DNA of 64,000 nt from Marinobacter nitratireducens (GTDB taxonomy: Bacteria > Pseudomonadota > Gammaproteobacteria > Pseudomonadales > Oleiphilaceae), in assembly GCF_000708045.1 (NCBI RefSeq), contig NZ_ANIE01000007.1, positions 248,001 to 312,000 of the forward strand. The letters run 5' to 3'. The notes beneath the pieces are model-generated. The model searched no databases. It saw only the letters and a list, made by a program, of their open reading frames with translations, and was not told the DNA's origin. The first letter of the stretch is position 1. Each line of letters begins with the position of its first letter. The position numbers were made by a program, and so were the translations under genes. Positions 42,260 to 51,695 of this stretch are shown here, one piece after another.

Positions 42260-43852
42260 TTAACCGAACTGGTTCATGGTGTTGTCTTTACCACCGGCCT
42301 TCAGGGCCGCATCACCAGCGAAGAATTCCTTGTGGTCGTCGCCGATGTTGGAACCAGCCATATCCTGGTGCTTAACAGTGGCGATACCCTGACGGATTTC
42401 CTTGCGCTGAACACCAGCAACGTAGGCCAGCATGCCTTCGTCACCGAAGTAGCCCTTGGCCAGGTTGTCAGTGGACAGAGCCGCGGTGTGGTAAGTCGGC
42501 AGAGTGATCAGGTGGTGGAAGATACCCGCTTCGCGAGAACCGTCGCGCTGGAAGTTCTGACACCACTCGTCTGCCAGCTGACCCAGCTCGGTGTTGTCGT
42601 ACTCTTCGCTCATCAGCTTGTCGCGGTCGTAGGCAGATACGTCCTTGCCTTCTTCCTGCCATGCGTCGAATACCTGCTGACGGAAGTTCAGAGTCCAGTT
42701 GAAGGACGGGCTGTTGTTGTAAACCAGCTTGGCATCGGGAACAACTTCCTTGATGCGGTTAACCATGGAAGCGATCTGGCCAACGTGCGGCTTCTCGGTT
42801 TCGATCCACAGCAGGTCAGCACCGTTCTGCAGGCTGGTGATACAGTCCAGAACTACGCGGTCTTCGCCAGTGCCCGGCTTGAACTGGAACAGGCCGGAAG
42901 CCAGACGCTTCGGACGAACCAGCTGACCGTTCTGCTTGATCACAACGTCGCCGTTGTTGATGTCTTCAGCCTTCTCGATGACGTCGCCATCGATGAAGCT
43001 GTTGTACTGGTCGCCCAGATCACCCGGCTCTTCAGTCACGGCGATCTTCTGGGTCAGGCCAGCGCCCAGGGAGTCGGTACGGGCAACGATTACACCGTCG
43101 TCCACACCCAGCTCGAGGAACGCCAGACGAACAGCGTTGATCTTGGACAGGAAGTCAGCGTGTGGCACGGTTACCTTGCCGTCCTGGTGACCACACTGCT
43201 TCTCGTCGGAAACCTGGTTTTCGATCTGGATGCAGCAGGCACCGGCTTCGATCATCTGCTTGGCCAGCAGGTAAGTCGCTTCAGCGTTACCGAAACCAGC
43301 GTCGATGTCAGCGATGATGGGCACAACGTGAGTTTCGTGGTTGTCGATCTGAGCTTCCAGCTCTTTGGCCTTGGCAGTGTCGCCAGCGTTCTCAGCTTCT
43401 TCCAGAGCACGGAACAGATGGTTCAGTTCCCAGGCATCCGCCTGACGCAGGAAGGTGTACAGCTCTTCGATCAGACCGGAAACAGCAGTCTTCTCGTGCA
43501 TGGACTGGTCAGGCAGCGGACCGAACTGTGAACGCAGTGCGGCAACCATCCAGCCAGACAGGTACAGGTAACGACGCTCGGTCTTACCGAAGTGCTTCTT
43601 GATGGAGATCATCTTCTGCTGGCCAACGAAACCGTGCCAGCAACCCAGGGACTGAGTGTACTTGGAAGTGTCAGCGTCGTACGCTTCCATGTCTGCGCGC
43701 ATGATCTTGGCAGTGTACTTGGCGATGTCCAGACCAGTCTTGAATTTGTTCTGGGCGCGCATGCGGGCAGCGTGCTTCGGGTTGATCGCGTTCCAGGTCG
43801 GGTTCTGCTTCACGAGGGCAGCGATTTGGTCAACGTCTTGTGCGTAGGGCAT
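42260..43852 (-). CDS. aceA: Isocitrate lyase, long form
   Basis: A 530-residue glyoxylate-cycle enzyme that cleaves isocitrate to glyoxylate and succinate. The catalytic-Cys motif, KKCGH in E. coli, reads KQCGH here; DIDAGFGNAEATYLLAKQMI and LLWIETEKPHVGQIASM are further family segments. The length fits the 530-residue pseudomonad type rather than the 434-residue E. coli type. The strongly codon-biased gene suggests high expression. Its promoter region (43853-44049) is AT-rich and carries TTTCAA-N8-TTGAAA at 43974-43993. Confidence 0.96.
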   Translation of the reverse strand: MPYAQDVDQIAALVKQNPTWNAINPKHAARMRAQNKFKTGLDIAKYTAKIMRADMEAYDADTSKYTQSLGCWHGFVGQQKMISIKKHFGKTERRYLYLSGWMVAALRSQFGPLPDQSMHEKTAVSGLIEELYTFLRQADAWELNHLFRALEEAENAGDTAKAKELEAQIDNHETHVVPIIADIDAGFGNAEATYLLAKQMIEAGACCIQIENQVSDEKQCGHQDGKVTVPHADFLSKINAVRLAFLELGVDDGVIVARTDSLGAGLTQKIAVTEEPGDLGDQYNSFIDGDVIEKAEDINNGDVVIKQNGQLVRPKRLASGLFQFKPGTGEDRVVLDCITSLQNGADLLWIETEKPHVGQIASMVNRIKEVVPDAKLVYNNSPSFNWTLNFRQQVFDAWQEEGKDVSAYDRDKLMSEEYDNTELGQLADEWCQNFQRDGSREAGIFHHLITLPTYHTAALSTDNLAKGYFGDEGMLAYVAGVQRKEIRQGIATVKHQDMAGSNIGDDHKEFFAGDAALKAGGKDNTMNQFG

Positions 43853-44049
43853 GATCTCATTCCTTTCTACGTTGGTTATCTATCTGGTTACGGAGAAGCC
43901 GGCAGCTACTTCCGCGGCCACCAACCTGCTCATTTTTTGAGCGCGCCGGTGACATTGACCGTTACTTTAGTGCTTTCAAATTTATAATTGAAATTTATAT
44001 CATCTATATTCGGCATTTTTTTGGTGAATGGAGAATCCTCACCGGCCGA

Positions 44050-46005
44050 TCAACCTCCATCCGTCAGCGAAAGCACCAGCAATCGATCAGCCGGACGGAT
44101 GTCGAGATAGGACTTCCTGGGCGGGTTGAGCTCCAGGTGACGACCAGCCCCGTTTGGTTCTGCCCGATAAATGCCCAGAGCAATCTCCCCTTCTGAAGCC
44201 ACGATTTTTTCCAGAAGCTGGAAATCCACGCTCGCGGGAAGCGGATAGTCCTCCGGGTCACGAAACTGGATTTCCGCGCCCCCCACCGTAAACAACTCAT
44301 CCAGCACCACCCGCAATTCCCGACGCAACGCTACCTGACCCAGCACATGGCTGAGAATCATCGGACTGATCAGCATCTCACTCTGGTGCCCGTCCAGCAG
44401 GTGGCGATTGTCCGGATCGCTGAGCTCCATGATCAGTTGCGGGCGCCGCTGACCTTCCTTGAGGATGTCTTCCAACTGCAGGTAACCCACCATGGCTCGC
44501 GCATCCGCCTCTTCGTCGGAAGCCAGACGATCACTACTGAGCAGAATCACACTGTCGTATCCGGCCGGATCAACCCGCCGCAGATCATCTTCTACCATGT
44601 AGTCCGCTTCAATATGATGACAGCGTACCCGGGAGCCCTCCCCCACATAGCGTGCGATGGCCTGCTCTCGCTCCACCACAGGCACCACTGACACCAGATC
44701 GACCTCAAACCCCAGTTGCCGGTAACTGGCAAATTCTGCGATCAGGCTGGGAACTCGACGATTCCAGCCCAGAATTAAAACCCTGTGGCTATTCTTTATC
44801 GCGTGAGTTGGCCGATGCAGGATCTCTGTGCGACTGACCTCTGGCAAAGGGGCAAGTTTCGGATTGGCATCGGTTTCCGAGTAGTCCCGGGCCAGCATGA
44901 TGACCCGGTCACTGCTTTCAATCCGGGTGTCAGAGCGGGCGACCAGGCGGACATCCCAGCCGGTTCCCTGCTGCCGCAACAGCCCCAGCACAATCACCCG
45001 GGGCCGCGCTGAAGCCACTTCAGACAAGGTCATGCCGGCAACGGATTCACCGCCGCGCACGTAGATCTCGTTACCGTCCCCTGCGGTAAGCAGTTCGTTA
45101 TAAACTTCGGAGAGGCCCGGATGCAGCAGGTTCTGCACCATCAGCCGGCTGATGGTGGCGTCACCCGCCACCACTTCCACGGCCCCCGGATATGCACGTT
45201 CAATGACCGGCAATTTGCGAACATCCTGAATCTCTGCAACCACAAACGGCAGAGGCGAATGAAAGTGTCTCGCCTGGGCTGCAATCGATAGCAACGCCTT
45301 GACGGTTTCCACGTCGGAGGTCACCAGGCTACCGGCCTCATGGGCTGCGCTGGGCACAATAACCGCGGCAGCATCCAGGCACGCGACCCGATGCAACGCC
45401 TCCGGTTGGATGGCCGATCCGGATCGGAGAATGATCTGCCGGGCCCGGCGTCCAATCCCCGGCTCGGCGCGCAACTCATGAACCTGATCGGCCGAGGCAT
45501 CCTCCGACAGCACCACCAGGTTGAGTCTCTGGGCATCGTGTTTTTCGAGGAAACGCCGCATCCGGCCCGAGGTGCCAAGAAGCTCCGCCAGTAAGGGCAG
45601 GGTCTGACTGGTCCATCCCAGTATGACGATGTGGTTTTTCAGGGTGACCGGCGTCAGCCCCCGCTCGAGATCCGCCATCTTGGCGATCAACCAGCGGGTA
45701 AGAATGGCCACCAGGGTGCCCATAAACACCACGTACCCGCTGACCGTCAGCATCGTGGAGACGATACGCTGCCAGACGCCGACGTCATCCCCCAGATACC
45801 CGGGATCGGTCAGACGCAGAAACGCCCACCAGATCGCAGCGCCCGCATCGTCGAAGGACTCGCCCAACGGCACCACAAGCAGCCCGCCCAACAACGATAT
45901 AAAGGCGATAAAAGCAGCCACCACAAGGAGCTGGAAACCAGCCCCTTTGACCAACTGCCTTTCTACGAGAAATTTAATTCGATCAATGATCCGAAACGGA
46001 AGCAT
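44050..46005 (-). CDS. CASTOR/POLLUX-like ion channel with RCK domains
   Basis: A 651-residue membrane protein. Two or three N-terminal helices with a pore-like region (WWAFLRLTDPGYLGDDVG) precede a Rossmann domain opening NHIVILGWTSQTLPLLAELL and a second one (HRVLILGWNRRVPSLIAEF). This is the plan of the plant CASTOR/POLLUX/DMI1 channels and their bacterial relatives, which pass K+ or Ca2+ under ligand control. It is between aceA and a SulP transporter. Ion selectivity cannot be read from the pore sequence. Confidence 0.85.
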   Translation of the reverse strand: MLPFRIIDRIKFLVERQLVKGAGFQLLVVAAFIAFISLLGGLLVVPLGESFDDAGAAIWWAFLRLTDPGYLGDDVGVWQRIVSTMLTVSGYVVFMGTLVAILTRWLIAKMADLERGLTPVTLKNHIVILGWTSQTLPLLAELLGTSGRMRRFLEKHDAQRLNLVVLSEDASADQVHELRAEPGIGRRARQIILRSGSAIQPEALHRVACLDAAAVIVPSAAHEAGSLVTSDVETVKALLSIAAQARHFHSPLPFVVAEIQDVRKLPVIERAYPGAVEVVAGDATISRLMVQNLLHPGLSEVYNELLTAGDGNEIYVRGGESVAGMTLSEVASARPRVIVLGLLRQQGTGWDVRLVARSDTRIESSDRVIMLARDYSETDANPKLAPLPEVSRTEILHRPTHAIKNSHRVLILGWNRRVPSLIAEFASYRQLGFEVDLVSVVPVVEREQAIARYVGEGSRVRCHHIEADYMVEDDLRRVDPAGYDSVILLSSDRLASDEEADARAMVGYLQLEDILKEGQRRPQLIMELSDPDNRHLLDGHQSEMLISPMILSHVLGQVALRRELRVVLDELFTVGGAEIQFRDPEDYPLPASVDFQLLEKIVASEGEIALGIYRAEPNGAGRHLELNPPRKSYLDIRPADRLLVLSLTDGG

Positions 46006-46082
46006 GCGCTGTCCTGTACTGAAATCTTGGGAGTATCGCTAGCATAGCTGATACGCCGCTGATTTCAGTACTGTTTCGGACA

Positions 46083-47807
46083 TCACATCTGCCGGACCAG
46101 TGCCAATGCCTGATCCAGGGACGGCGCAAAATCACTCACTCCCTCAATGGGTTTGACGCCGGCGCGGGCCAGGGTGCGGAGCGGTTGAAACTGAAGGTCG
46201 GCAATGACAATGCGCGTGCCATCTTCCCGACAGGTAGCGATCAGCTTGTTCAGCGCGGCCAGGCCGCCGGCGTCGAGGATGGTTACGCCGTCCATGTAGA
46301 GAATGATATTCCTGTCATCCGCGGACAACGCAGCCAGCTCCCCGAACACTCGGTCTGCTGCAGCAAAGAACAGGGGACCGTTGATCTTGAAAATGCGCCA
46401 GTTGTCCGGAACGTGAGCATTCGCAATCCGCTTGCTGTCGGTGATGTCTGTCACCTTGGTCATCTGTGCCATCTCCTGCATGAACAGGATTGCGGCGAGA
46501 AGGACACCGGTGGTGATGGCAATCACCATGTCCATCATCACGGTCAGAGAGAAGCAGGTCAGAAAGACCAAGATGTCCCGACGGGGCGCCACCTTGAGCA
46601 AGTGCAGGGATTTCGGGGCCTCACTCATGTTCCAGGCCACCATCACCAGCAACGCAGCCATGGCCGGCATTGGCAGATAGGCCAGGACGCCCGCCAGGGA
46701 CACCAGCGCCAACAGAACCACACCCGCGTGCACCATGGCCGCAATCGGAGATTCCGCACCAGCCCGAAAGTTCGCTGCAGACCGGGCAATGGCGGCTGTC
46801 GCTGTAATGCCACCAAAGAACGGGGTGACGATATTACCGATTCCCTGCCCCATGAGTTCACTGTTGGCACTGTGGCGCTTGCCGGTCATGCCATCAAGCA
46901 CCACGGCACAGAGCAGCGATTCGATCGCCCCTAGCATGGCAATAGCAAAGGCGGACGGAAGCAGTTCCCGGACCATATCCCAGGACAGTCCAAGTACAAC
47001 GCCATCGGCACCCGGCTGAGTCCATGGCAAGGCAAATTCCGGCAGAAACGGCGGAATGCCGGCACCACTGGAGCCATCGGGCAACAAATAGCTGAATCGT
47101 GACCCGATGGTATCAACAACAGCACTGTCGGCGTTGAACCAGAGCGCAATCAGACTGCCAATAATCACCGCCGGCAAATGGGGCGGTATCGGGGTCTTCA
47201 GCCGGGGCCAGATCAGCATGGTTGCCAATGTGACCGCCGCAACCGTGGTGCTGGCCGGATCCAGTGAGGGTAACGCCTCGGCCAGCGCCGCCAGCTTATC
47301 CCAGAAATGTTCGGGCATGGATGCCAACGCCAGGCCGAAGAAGTCCTTGACCTGCAGCGTGGCAATGACCACCGCAATCCCGCCGGTGAAGCCAAGGGTC
47401 ACGGGCTCCGGGATGTACTCGATCAACCGGCCGAGCCGCATGGCCGCCATCAGCACCAGCATGACTCCGGACATGAGTGTGGCCACCAGAAGCCCCCCAA
47501 GACCGTATTCCTGGGCAATCGGGTATAAAATGACAACAAAGGCTGCAGTGGGCCCGGAAATACTGAAGCGACTGCCGCCCGTGAGTGCGATCAGGAAGCC
47601 GGCGATAAACGCGGTGTAAAGACCATATTGCGGCGGCACGCCACTGGCAATGGCCAACGCCATGGACAACGGGATCGCAATGATACCAACCGTCAATCCA
47701 GCCAATACATCACGGAGCAACCGGCGGCTTCCATAGGGCTCGTCGATGCATGCCTCGCGGAATGCGTGGGCTAGCCGGAGTGAAAAAAGGTGGGCACGAT
47801 GGGACAT
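46083..47807 (-). CDS. SulP family inorganic anion transporter with STAS domain
   Basis: A 574-residue protein: an SLC26/SulP membrane core of about 12-14 helices (LTVGIIAIPLSMALAIASG, SGPTAAFVVILYPIA, GQGIGNIVTPFFGGITATAAIARS) and a C-terminal cytoplasmic STAS domain (about residues 440-570). Relatives move sulfate, bicarbonate or C4-dicarboxylates; the substrate is not clear here. No carbonic anhydrase is adjacent. Its promoter overlaps a 19-bp palindrome next to a small RHH gene. Confidence 0.92.
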   Translation of the reverse strand: MSHRAHLFSLRLAHAFREACIDEPYGSRRLLRDVLAGLTVGIIAIPLSMALAIASGVPPQYGLYTAFIAGFLIALTGGSRFSISGPTAAFVVILYPIAQEYGLGGLLVATLMSGVMLVLMAAMRLGRLIEYIPEPVTLGFTGGIAVVIATLQVKDFFGLALASMPEHFWDKLAALAEALPSLDPASTTVAAVTLATMLIWPRLKTPIPPHLPAVIIGSLIALWFNADSAVVDTIGSRFSYLLPDGSSGAGIPPFLPEFALPWTQPGADGVVLGLSWDMVRELLPSAFAIAMLGAIESLLCAVVLDGMTGKRHSANSELMGQGIGNIVTPFFGGITATAAIARSAANFRAGAESPIAAMVHAGVVLLALVSLAGVLAYLPMPAMAALLVMVAWNMSEAPKSLHLLKVAPRRDILVFLTCFSLTVMMDMVIAITTGVLLAAILFMQEMAQMTKVTDITDSKRIANAHVPDNWRIFKINGPLFFAAADRVFGELAALSADDRNIILYMDGVTILDAGGLAALNKLIATCREDGTRIVIADLQFQPLRTLARAGVKPIEGVSDFAPSLDQALALVRQM

Positions 47808-47839
47808 ATCATGTGACCTGTTGCAGTACGTGTATTTTC

Positions 47840-47867
47840 ATTATATGGTCATCACATATTCATTCAA
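47840..47867 (-). promoter_or_regulatory. Predicted promoter of the SulP gene
   Basis: On the minus strand TTGAAT (47867-47862) and TATAAT (47845-47840) are spaced 16 bases and lie 33 bp before the SulP start. The -35 element touches the palindrome at 47867. Confidence 0.5.
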
Positions 47868-47885
47868 TGTTAATCTGATTAACAT
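47867..47885. promoter_or_regulatory. Perfect 19-bp palindrome, probable operator
   Basis: ATGTTAATCTGATTAACAT has 8-bp perfect arms about a CTG centre. It lies in the divergent region between the SulP and RHH genes, 55 bp before the RHH start, and adjoins the SulP -35 element. A repressor bound here could control both genes. Confidence 0.6.
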
Positions 47886-47939
47886 GCAACAATCACCCGA
47901 GCACTTGCCTGCACACTGGACGAGATATCAGACATCGTT

Positions 47940-48116
47940 ATGGAAAAGCGCACCGCACGCCTGACACTATTGATCGACCCTGACAAAAAAGCGGCTTTCG
48001 AAGCTCTGTGCAAGGAAGAGGACGTCACACCCTCCCAGAAAGTACGCCAGTTCATCCGGGAATATGTCGAGCAGAAACTCGGCCAGGACTGGCGGGACCA
48101 GGGGCCGCAATCGTAA
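47940..48116 (+). CDS. Small ribbon-helix-helix DNA-binding protein
   Basis: A 58-residue protein, MEKRTARLTLLIDPDKKAAF onward, with the beta-strand/helix/helix pattern of the Arc/MetJ/CopG fold: a strand RTARLTLLID, a helix KKAAFEALCKEED, the turn VTPSQ, and a helix KVRQFIREYVEQKLG. It is too short for many gene finders. A perfect palindrome lies 55 bp upstream, consistent with self-regulation. It lies between sulP and a ChaN lipoprotein gene, 20 bp from the latter, so co-transcription is likely. No toxin partner is next to it. Confidence 0.72.
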   Translation: MEKRTARLTLLIDPDKKAAFEALCKEEDVTPSQKVRQFIREYVEQKLGQDWRDQGPQS

Positions 48117-48136
48117 ATCGCCAAAGGTCCGCACCG

Positions 48137-49120
48137 ATGAAGCCAGCTCTGATCGCCGTCATACTTGCCCTGCTGAATGGGTGCATGAACATGTCCGCAG
48201 CGTTGCCCCCACCACAAAGCCAATACGATGCCGTGATCGTCAACCCGGTTGACGGTAAGGCCATGACCATCGATGAACTCGCCGAGCGCCTGATGAAAAC
48301 CGATGTTGTCGTCATCGGGGAATACCATGGGCATCATGGCAGTCATCTGCTTCAGTCCCGCCTGCAGCAGGCTCTCCATCGACAGAGACCAGCTCAGGTA
48401 TTGTCCATGGAGCAATTCGACGCCAATCACCAGAAGGATCTGAACCGGTATCTGGCTGGCGAGATGGGTGAATCGGAACTCATCGAAGATTCGGAAGCCT
48501 GGGACAACTATCGGGCTTCCTATCGTCCGTTGGTGGAGTATGCCCGCTTGAACCAGCAACCGGTCATTGCTGCCAATGCGCCTGCTCGGGTGGTCCGCTG
48601 CGTCGGTCGCAAGGGTCCGGACTACCTTGATCAGCTGTCACAGGAACTGCAGCAATTCCTGCCCGATGAGCCTTTCATGGATACGGCCTCTTACCGGGAG
48701 AAGTTTGTCGACACGATGACCGGCAGTCATGGCACCGGCACGGATGCAATGAGCGAACGCATGTCGAACCGTTACCAGGCTCAGCTCCTCAGGGACAACA
48801 CCATGGCAAGCCGCATCCTGGAGGCTACGCAAACCTATCCGGACCACCAGATCGTGCACCTGACCGGCACGTTCCACAGCGAGGAACGGCTCGGCACGGT
48901 GGCCTTGCTGCATAAACGGGCGCCCGGACTCAGCATCGCTGTTATCTCTCCGATTTTCCCGGATGACGAAGATCTTTCAAAGATGATCCGGGAAAATCGG
49001 CACAAGGGGGATATTCTGTACGTGATTCAACCCTTGCCCGTTGAGTTCGTCGACGAAGAAAGAGGCCGCGAGGCGATGATGGAACGATTCCGTCGCTCGT
49101 CCAGCAAACCCTGCGACTGA
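48137..49120 (+). CDS. ChaN family lipoprotein
   Basis: A 327-residue lipoprotein with a lipobox (LLNGC, Cys near residue 16) and the ChaN/haem-binding uptake domain: VVVIGEYHGHHGSHLLQ, EQFDANHQKDLNRYL and HLTGTFHSEERLG. ChaN of Campylobacter binds two haems at the outer membrane. I chose the ATG at 48137; an in-frame extension to 48008 overlaps the RHH gene and is not coding-like. No haem transporter lies beside it. Confidence 0.88.
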   Translation: MKPALIAVILALLNGCMNMSAALPPPQSQYDAVIVNPVDGKAMTIDELAERLMKTDVVVIGEYHGHHGSHLLQSRLQQALHRQRPAQVLSMEQFDANHQKDLNRYLAGEMGESELIEDSEAWDNYRASYRPLVEYARLNQQPVIAANAPARVVRCVGRKGPDYLDQLSQELQQFLPDEPFMDTASYREKFVDTMTGSHGTGTDAMSERMSNRYQAQLLRDNTMASRILEATQTYPDHQIVHLTGTFHSEERLGTVALLHKRAPGLSIAVISPIFPDDEDLSKMIRENRHKGDILYVIQPLPVEFVDEERGREAMMERFRRSSSKPCD

Positions 49121-49125
49121 ACCTG

Positions 49126-49644
49126 CTAGCCATACGCCTCGATGGCATCACGAAACTCGGAGAGGTCCTGCTCACTGAACAGGACGAACCGGACCAGGCG
49201 TACGGAGGTTAGAGTCGGTCGAACATTGATGACGCTGCGAACCGCCACCCTTGCCGCCTCCGCTATGGGATAGCCAAAAACCCCGGTGGATATCGCCGGG
49301 AAGGCAACCGATGCCAACCCCTTTCGATCGGCCAGCAGAAGAGCATTGCGATAGCAGTCTGCGAGCAGCTCTTCCGACGGCTCATCCACACCGTAGACCG
49401 GCCCTAGACAGTGAATCACATGGTCATTTGGCAGGCTGTGCCCGGAACTGATGACCGCCTGGCCTGGATGAATCGGTGCCAGTGACCGGCATTCCTCTGC
49501 CAGCCCCGGCCCCGCCGCATCGTGTATGGCACCGGCAACGCCACTGCCGGGCAGAAGCGAGGCATTGGCGGCATTCACCACCGCATCCACATCCGGTTGG
49601 GAGGCAATGTTCCCGCGGACGCACTCAACCTTCACATCTGTCAT
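49126..49644 (-). CDS. Macrodomain protein, O-acetyl-ADP-ribose deacetylase-like
   Basis: A 172-residue macrodomain. VNAANASLLPGSGVAGAIHDAAG is the ADP-ribose binding loop with the usual NAAN, and AISTGVFGYPIAEAA is the second loop, as in YmdB. Such proteins remove ADP-ribose or acetyl groups. The ATG at 49644 has AAGGGGG a few bases upstream and is preferred over 49671. It is convergent with the ChaN gene, 5 bp between stops. Confidence 0.92.
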   Translation of the reverse strand: MTDVKVECVRGNIASQPDVDAVVNAANASLLPGSGVAGAIHDAAGPGLAEECRSLAPIHPGQAVISSGHSLPNDHVIHCLGPVYGVDEPSEELLADCYRNALLLADRKGLASVAFPAISTGVFGYPIAEAARVAVRSVINVRPTLTSVRLVRFVLFSEQDLSEFRDAIEAYG

Positions 49645-49741
49645 CGTTATCCCCCTTTCCGCATCGACCATGAGGCGCTAGTCTGGAACCTGATTTCAGG
49701 ATAGCAGGCACCGCACCGGTGCGAACCACAGGGAACCCTCT

Positions 49742-50452
49742 ATGAAAGTTGTTGTCTCGCTGATTCTGGCCTTCGCGGCCATCGCCTCCGCATCCATCAT
49801 CGCAGAAGGGCTGACGGATCTTCGCACCGGCGATCGGTATGTCACCGTCAAGGGTGTCGCAGAGCGGGAGGTGAACGCCGACGTTGCCCTCTGGCCCATT
49901 CGATTCGTCGCCACCGGAAGCACCCTGGAGGAAGCCCAGACGAAGGCGGGCCGGAGCCGGGATGCGATTATGGCTTTCCTGAAACTCCAGGCGATCGAGC
50001 AAGACGCCGTTGAGCTTCAGCGTCTGGATGTGACAGATTCCCGAGCCAATGCCTACCAGCCCAATCAGGTAGAGCAGAAGTTCATCATCCATCAGACCCT
50101 GATGGTGCGCACCGCGGATATCGACAAAATCCGGCAGGCAGCGCAGGGCGTCAGTGAGTTAGTGGACTCCGGTGTGGTGCTGTCATCAGATTACGGACAA
50201 TCGGGCCCGACCTATCTGTTTACCGGACTCAACGACATTAAGCCGGAGATGATTGCCGAAGCCACCTCGGCCGCCCGGGAAGCCGCCAATCAGTTCGCCA
50301 AGGATGCCAATGCCGAGCTCGGAGGCCTGCGCCGGGCCAACCAAGGCGTGTTCCAGATTCTTGCCCGGGACCAGGCACCGGGCATCATGGAAGGACAGCA
50401 GCCGATGAAAACCGTACGGGTGGTGTCTACCGTTCAGTACTATCTACGCTGA
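49742..50452 (+). CDS. SIMPL (DUF541) domain protein
   Basis: A 236-residue exported protein with an N-terminal membrane anchor or signal and the SIMPL domain (VTVKGVAEREVNADVALWPI, residues about 35-235), the usual family start. Family members are periplasmic or surface proteins of poorly known function, linked to oxidative stress in some bacteria. It stands alone between two genes on the minus strand. Confidence 0.88.
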   Translation: MKVVVSLILAFAAIASASIIAEGLTDLRTGDRYVTVKGVAEREVNADVALWPIRFVATGSTLEEAQTKAGRSRDAIMAFLKLQAIEQDAVELQRLDVTDSRANAYQPNQVEQKFIIHQTLMVRTADIDKIRQAAQGVSELVDSGVVLSSDYGQSGPTYLFTGLNDIKPEMIAEATSAAREAANQFAKDANAELGGLRRANQGVFQILARDQAPGIMEGQQPMKTVRVVSTVQYYLR

Positions 50453-50473
50453 TCAATCCCGTACATCCGGGGG

Positions 50474-51541
50474 CTACTGGGTAGCGACCATGTCATCCGT
50501 CACCTGGTACTCCCCCGCCAGCCAGCGCAGGATCTCGTTCGCTGCCGGGTGATCGAAACCATCATAGGTATGCTGGAGACTTTGCCGTTTTTCATCACTG
50601 ATCCGGCCCAGTCCGGCATCCTGGAGCACCAGCAGGTCAGCGAGCACCTGCTCCGCCAGCTCATGCCCCAGCACCTCCCGCGCAACGTGCCGGAACACCT
50701 GGCCGTATTCGTAACTCGGTCCGAGCCGGTAAGATTCGGCCAGTGAGATGGCCGGTATCGTCGTCAGCATAGGCTGCAGAGCGGGATTGATGCAGTGCCC
50801 CGCCAGATGGGCCGCATTCGCCGCCGGTCGGCCGGTAAAGGCTCGGAGATGAAGGTGGCGGGACATGCGCTCGCCATCATTCACCGGGTAGTTGTCCCAC
50901 AACACCGGCTTGCGTCCCAGCAGATCACCTATCCGCTTCAGGTGTCCGGGTGAAATCTCCCGCGAACAGACCTCTTCCCCGGTCCAGAAAACCCCCACCG
51001 AGTGCTCCAGCTCACGACCCAGAGTTTCCAGGTAATCGGCAGGTCTTTCCCCGAACACCCGGTCCAGAACCGGATCGTCGGAATAGTAGGTTGGACACAT
51101 ACTCAGGTTTTTTGCACTGGAATGGTCCCGCACCCAGCGCATGATCTCGGCCTGGGTACGGGCCAGATCAACAGCGTCAGAACGCATGTCATCGAACAGA
51201 ATCGCCAGATCATCAATACCGATGCGGTCCAGTAACGCCAATTTCTCAGCCAGGGCACGCCTGGCGTCGTCGTCAAACCGGTTAAAGATCTCATAAGGAC
51301 TCAACCCAACTCCGAAACGCACGCCTTCCCCCCGGCAGAATCGGGAAAACGCCGCCAGCTCCGCAGCGGCCGCCGGTGGGTGCGGTTCCTGCCAGCGTTT
51401 GCGCAGGAAAGGATCCGCCTTCGGGGCGTAGAAGTATTGACCGTAGCCGTGGGGCGCCAGCGTGCGAACCAGATGGCGGCGTTCCTGCCAGTTCCACATC
51501 GGCCCGTAAAAGCCTTCAATAATTCCCAGTGTGTTGGTCAT
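50474..51541 (-). CDS. GH84-type beta-N-acetylglucosaminidase
   Basis: A 355-residue single-domain glycosidase of family 84 (O-GlcNAcase/NagJ group). The N-terminal GIIEGFYGPMWNWQERRHLV and the catalytic aspartate pair in LAILFDDMRSD are hallmarks, and PVLWDNYPVNDG is the usual downstream segment. No signal peptide, carbohydrate-binding or acetyltransferase domain is present, so it looks cytoplasmic. No GlcNAc-metabolism genes are adjacent. A substrate such as GlcNAc-modified protein or recycled murein is open. Confidence 0.87.
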   Translation of the reverse strand: MTNTLGIIEGFYGPMWNWQERRHLVRTLAPHGYGQYFYAPKADPFLRKRWQEPHPPAAAAELAAFSRFCRGEGVRFGVGLSPYEIFNRFDDDARRALAEKLALLDRIGIDDLAILFDDMRSDAVDLARTQAEIMRWVRDHSSAKNLSMCPTYYSDDPVLDRVFGERPADYLETLGRELEHSVGVFWTGEEVCSREISPGHLKRIGDLLGRKPVLWDNYPVNDGERMSRHLHLRAFTGRPAANAAHLAGHCINPALQPMLTTIPAISLAESYRLGPSYEYGQVFRHVAREVLGHELAEQVLADLLVLQDAGLGRISDEKRQSLQHTYDGFDHPAANEILRWLAGEYQVTDDMVATQ

Positions 51542-51695
51542 GATCCAGCTCCCTGCAATATCCCTGTCGACAATTCGCCAACCGTTCTGTACATCCTATA
51601 CCGGTAACCCGTGGGGGGTATATCTCAGCCCGCTGAAACTTGACTAGACTATGAGAAATCAAAGCGATCACTGCCTCGGAACCCGGGAGTCCGCC

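Noticed and set aside
42203..43531. A 442-codon open frame on the plus strand
   Set aside because: It is antisense to aceA, a clear isocitrate lyase with strong codon bias that leaves the opposite frame open.
43974..43993. TTTCAA-N8-TTGAAA inverted repeat before aceA
   Set aside because: In an AT-rich promoter such a short repeat is expected by chance; no known regulator motif matched.
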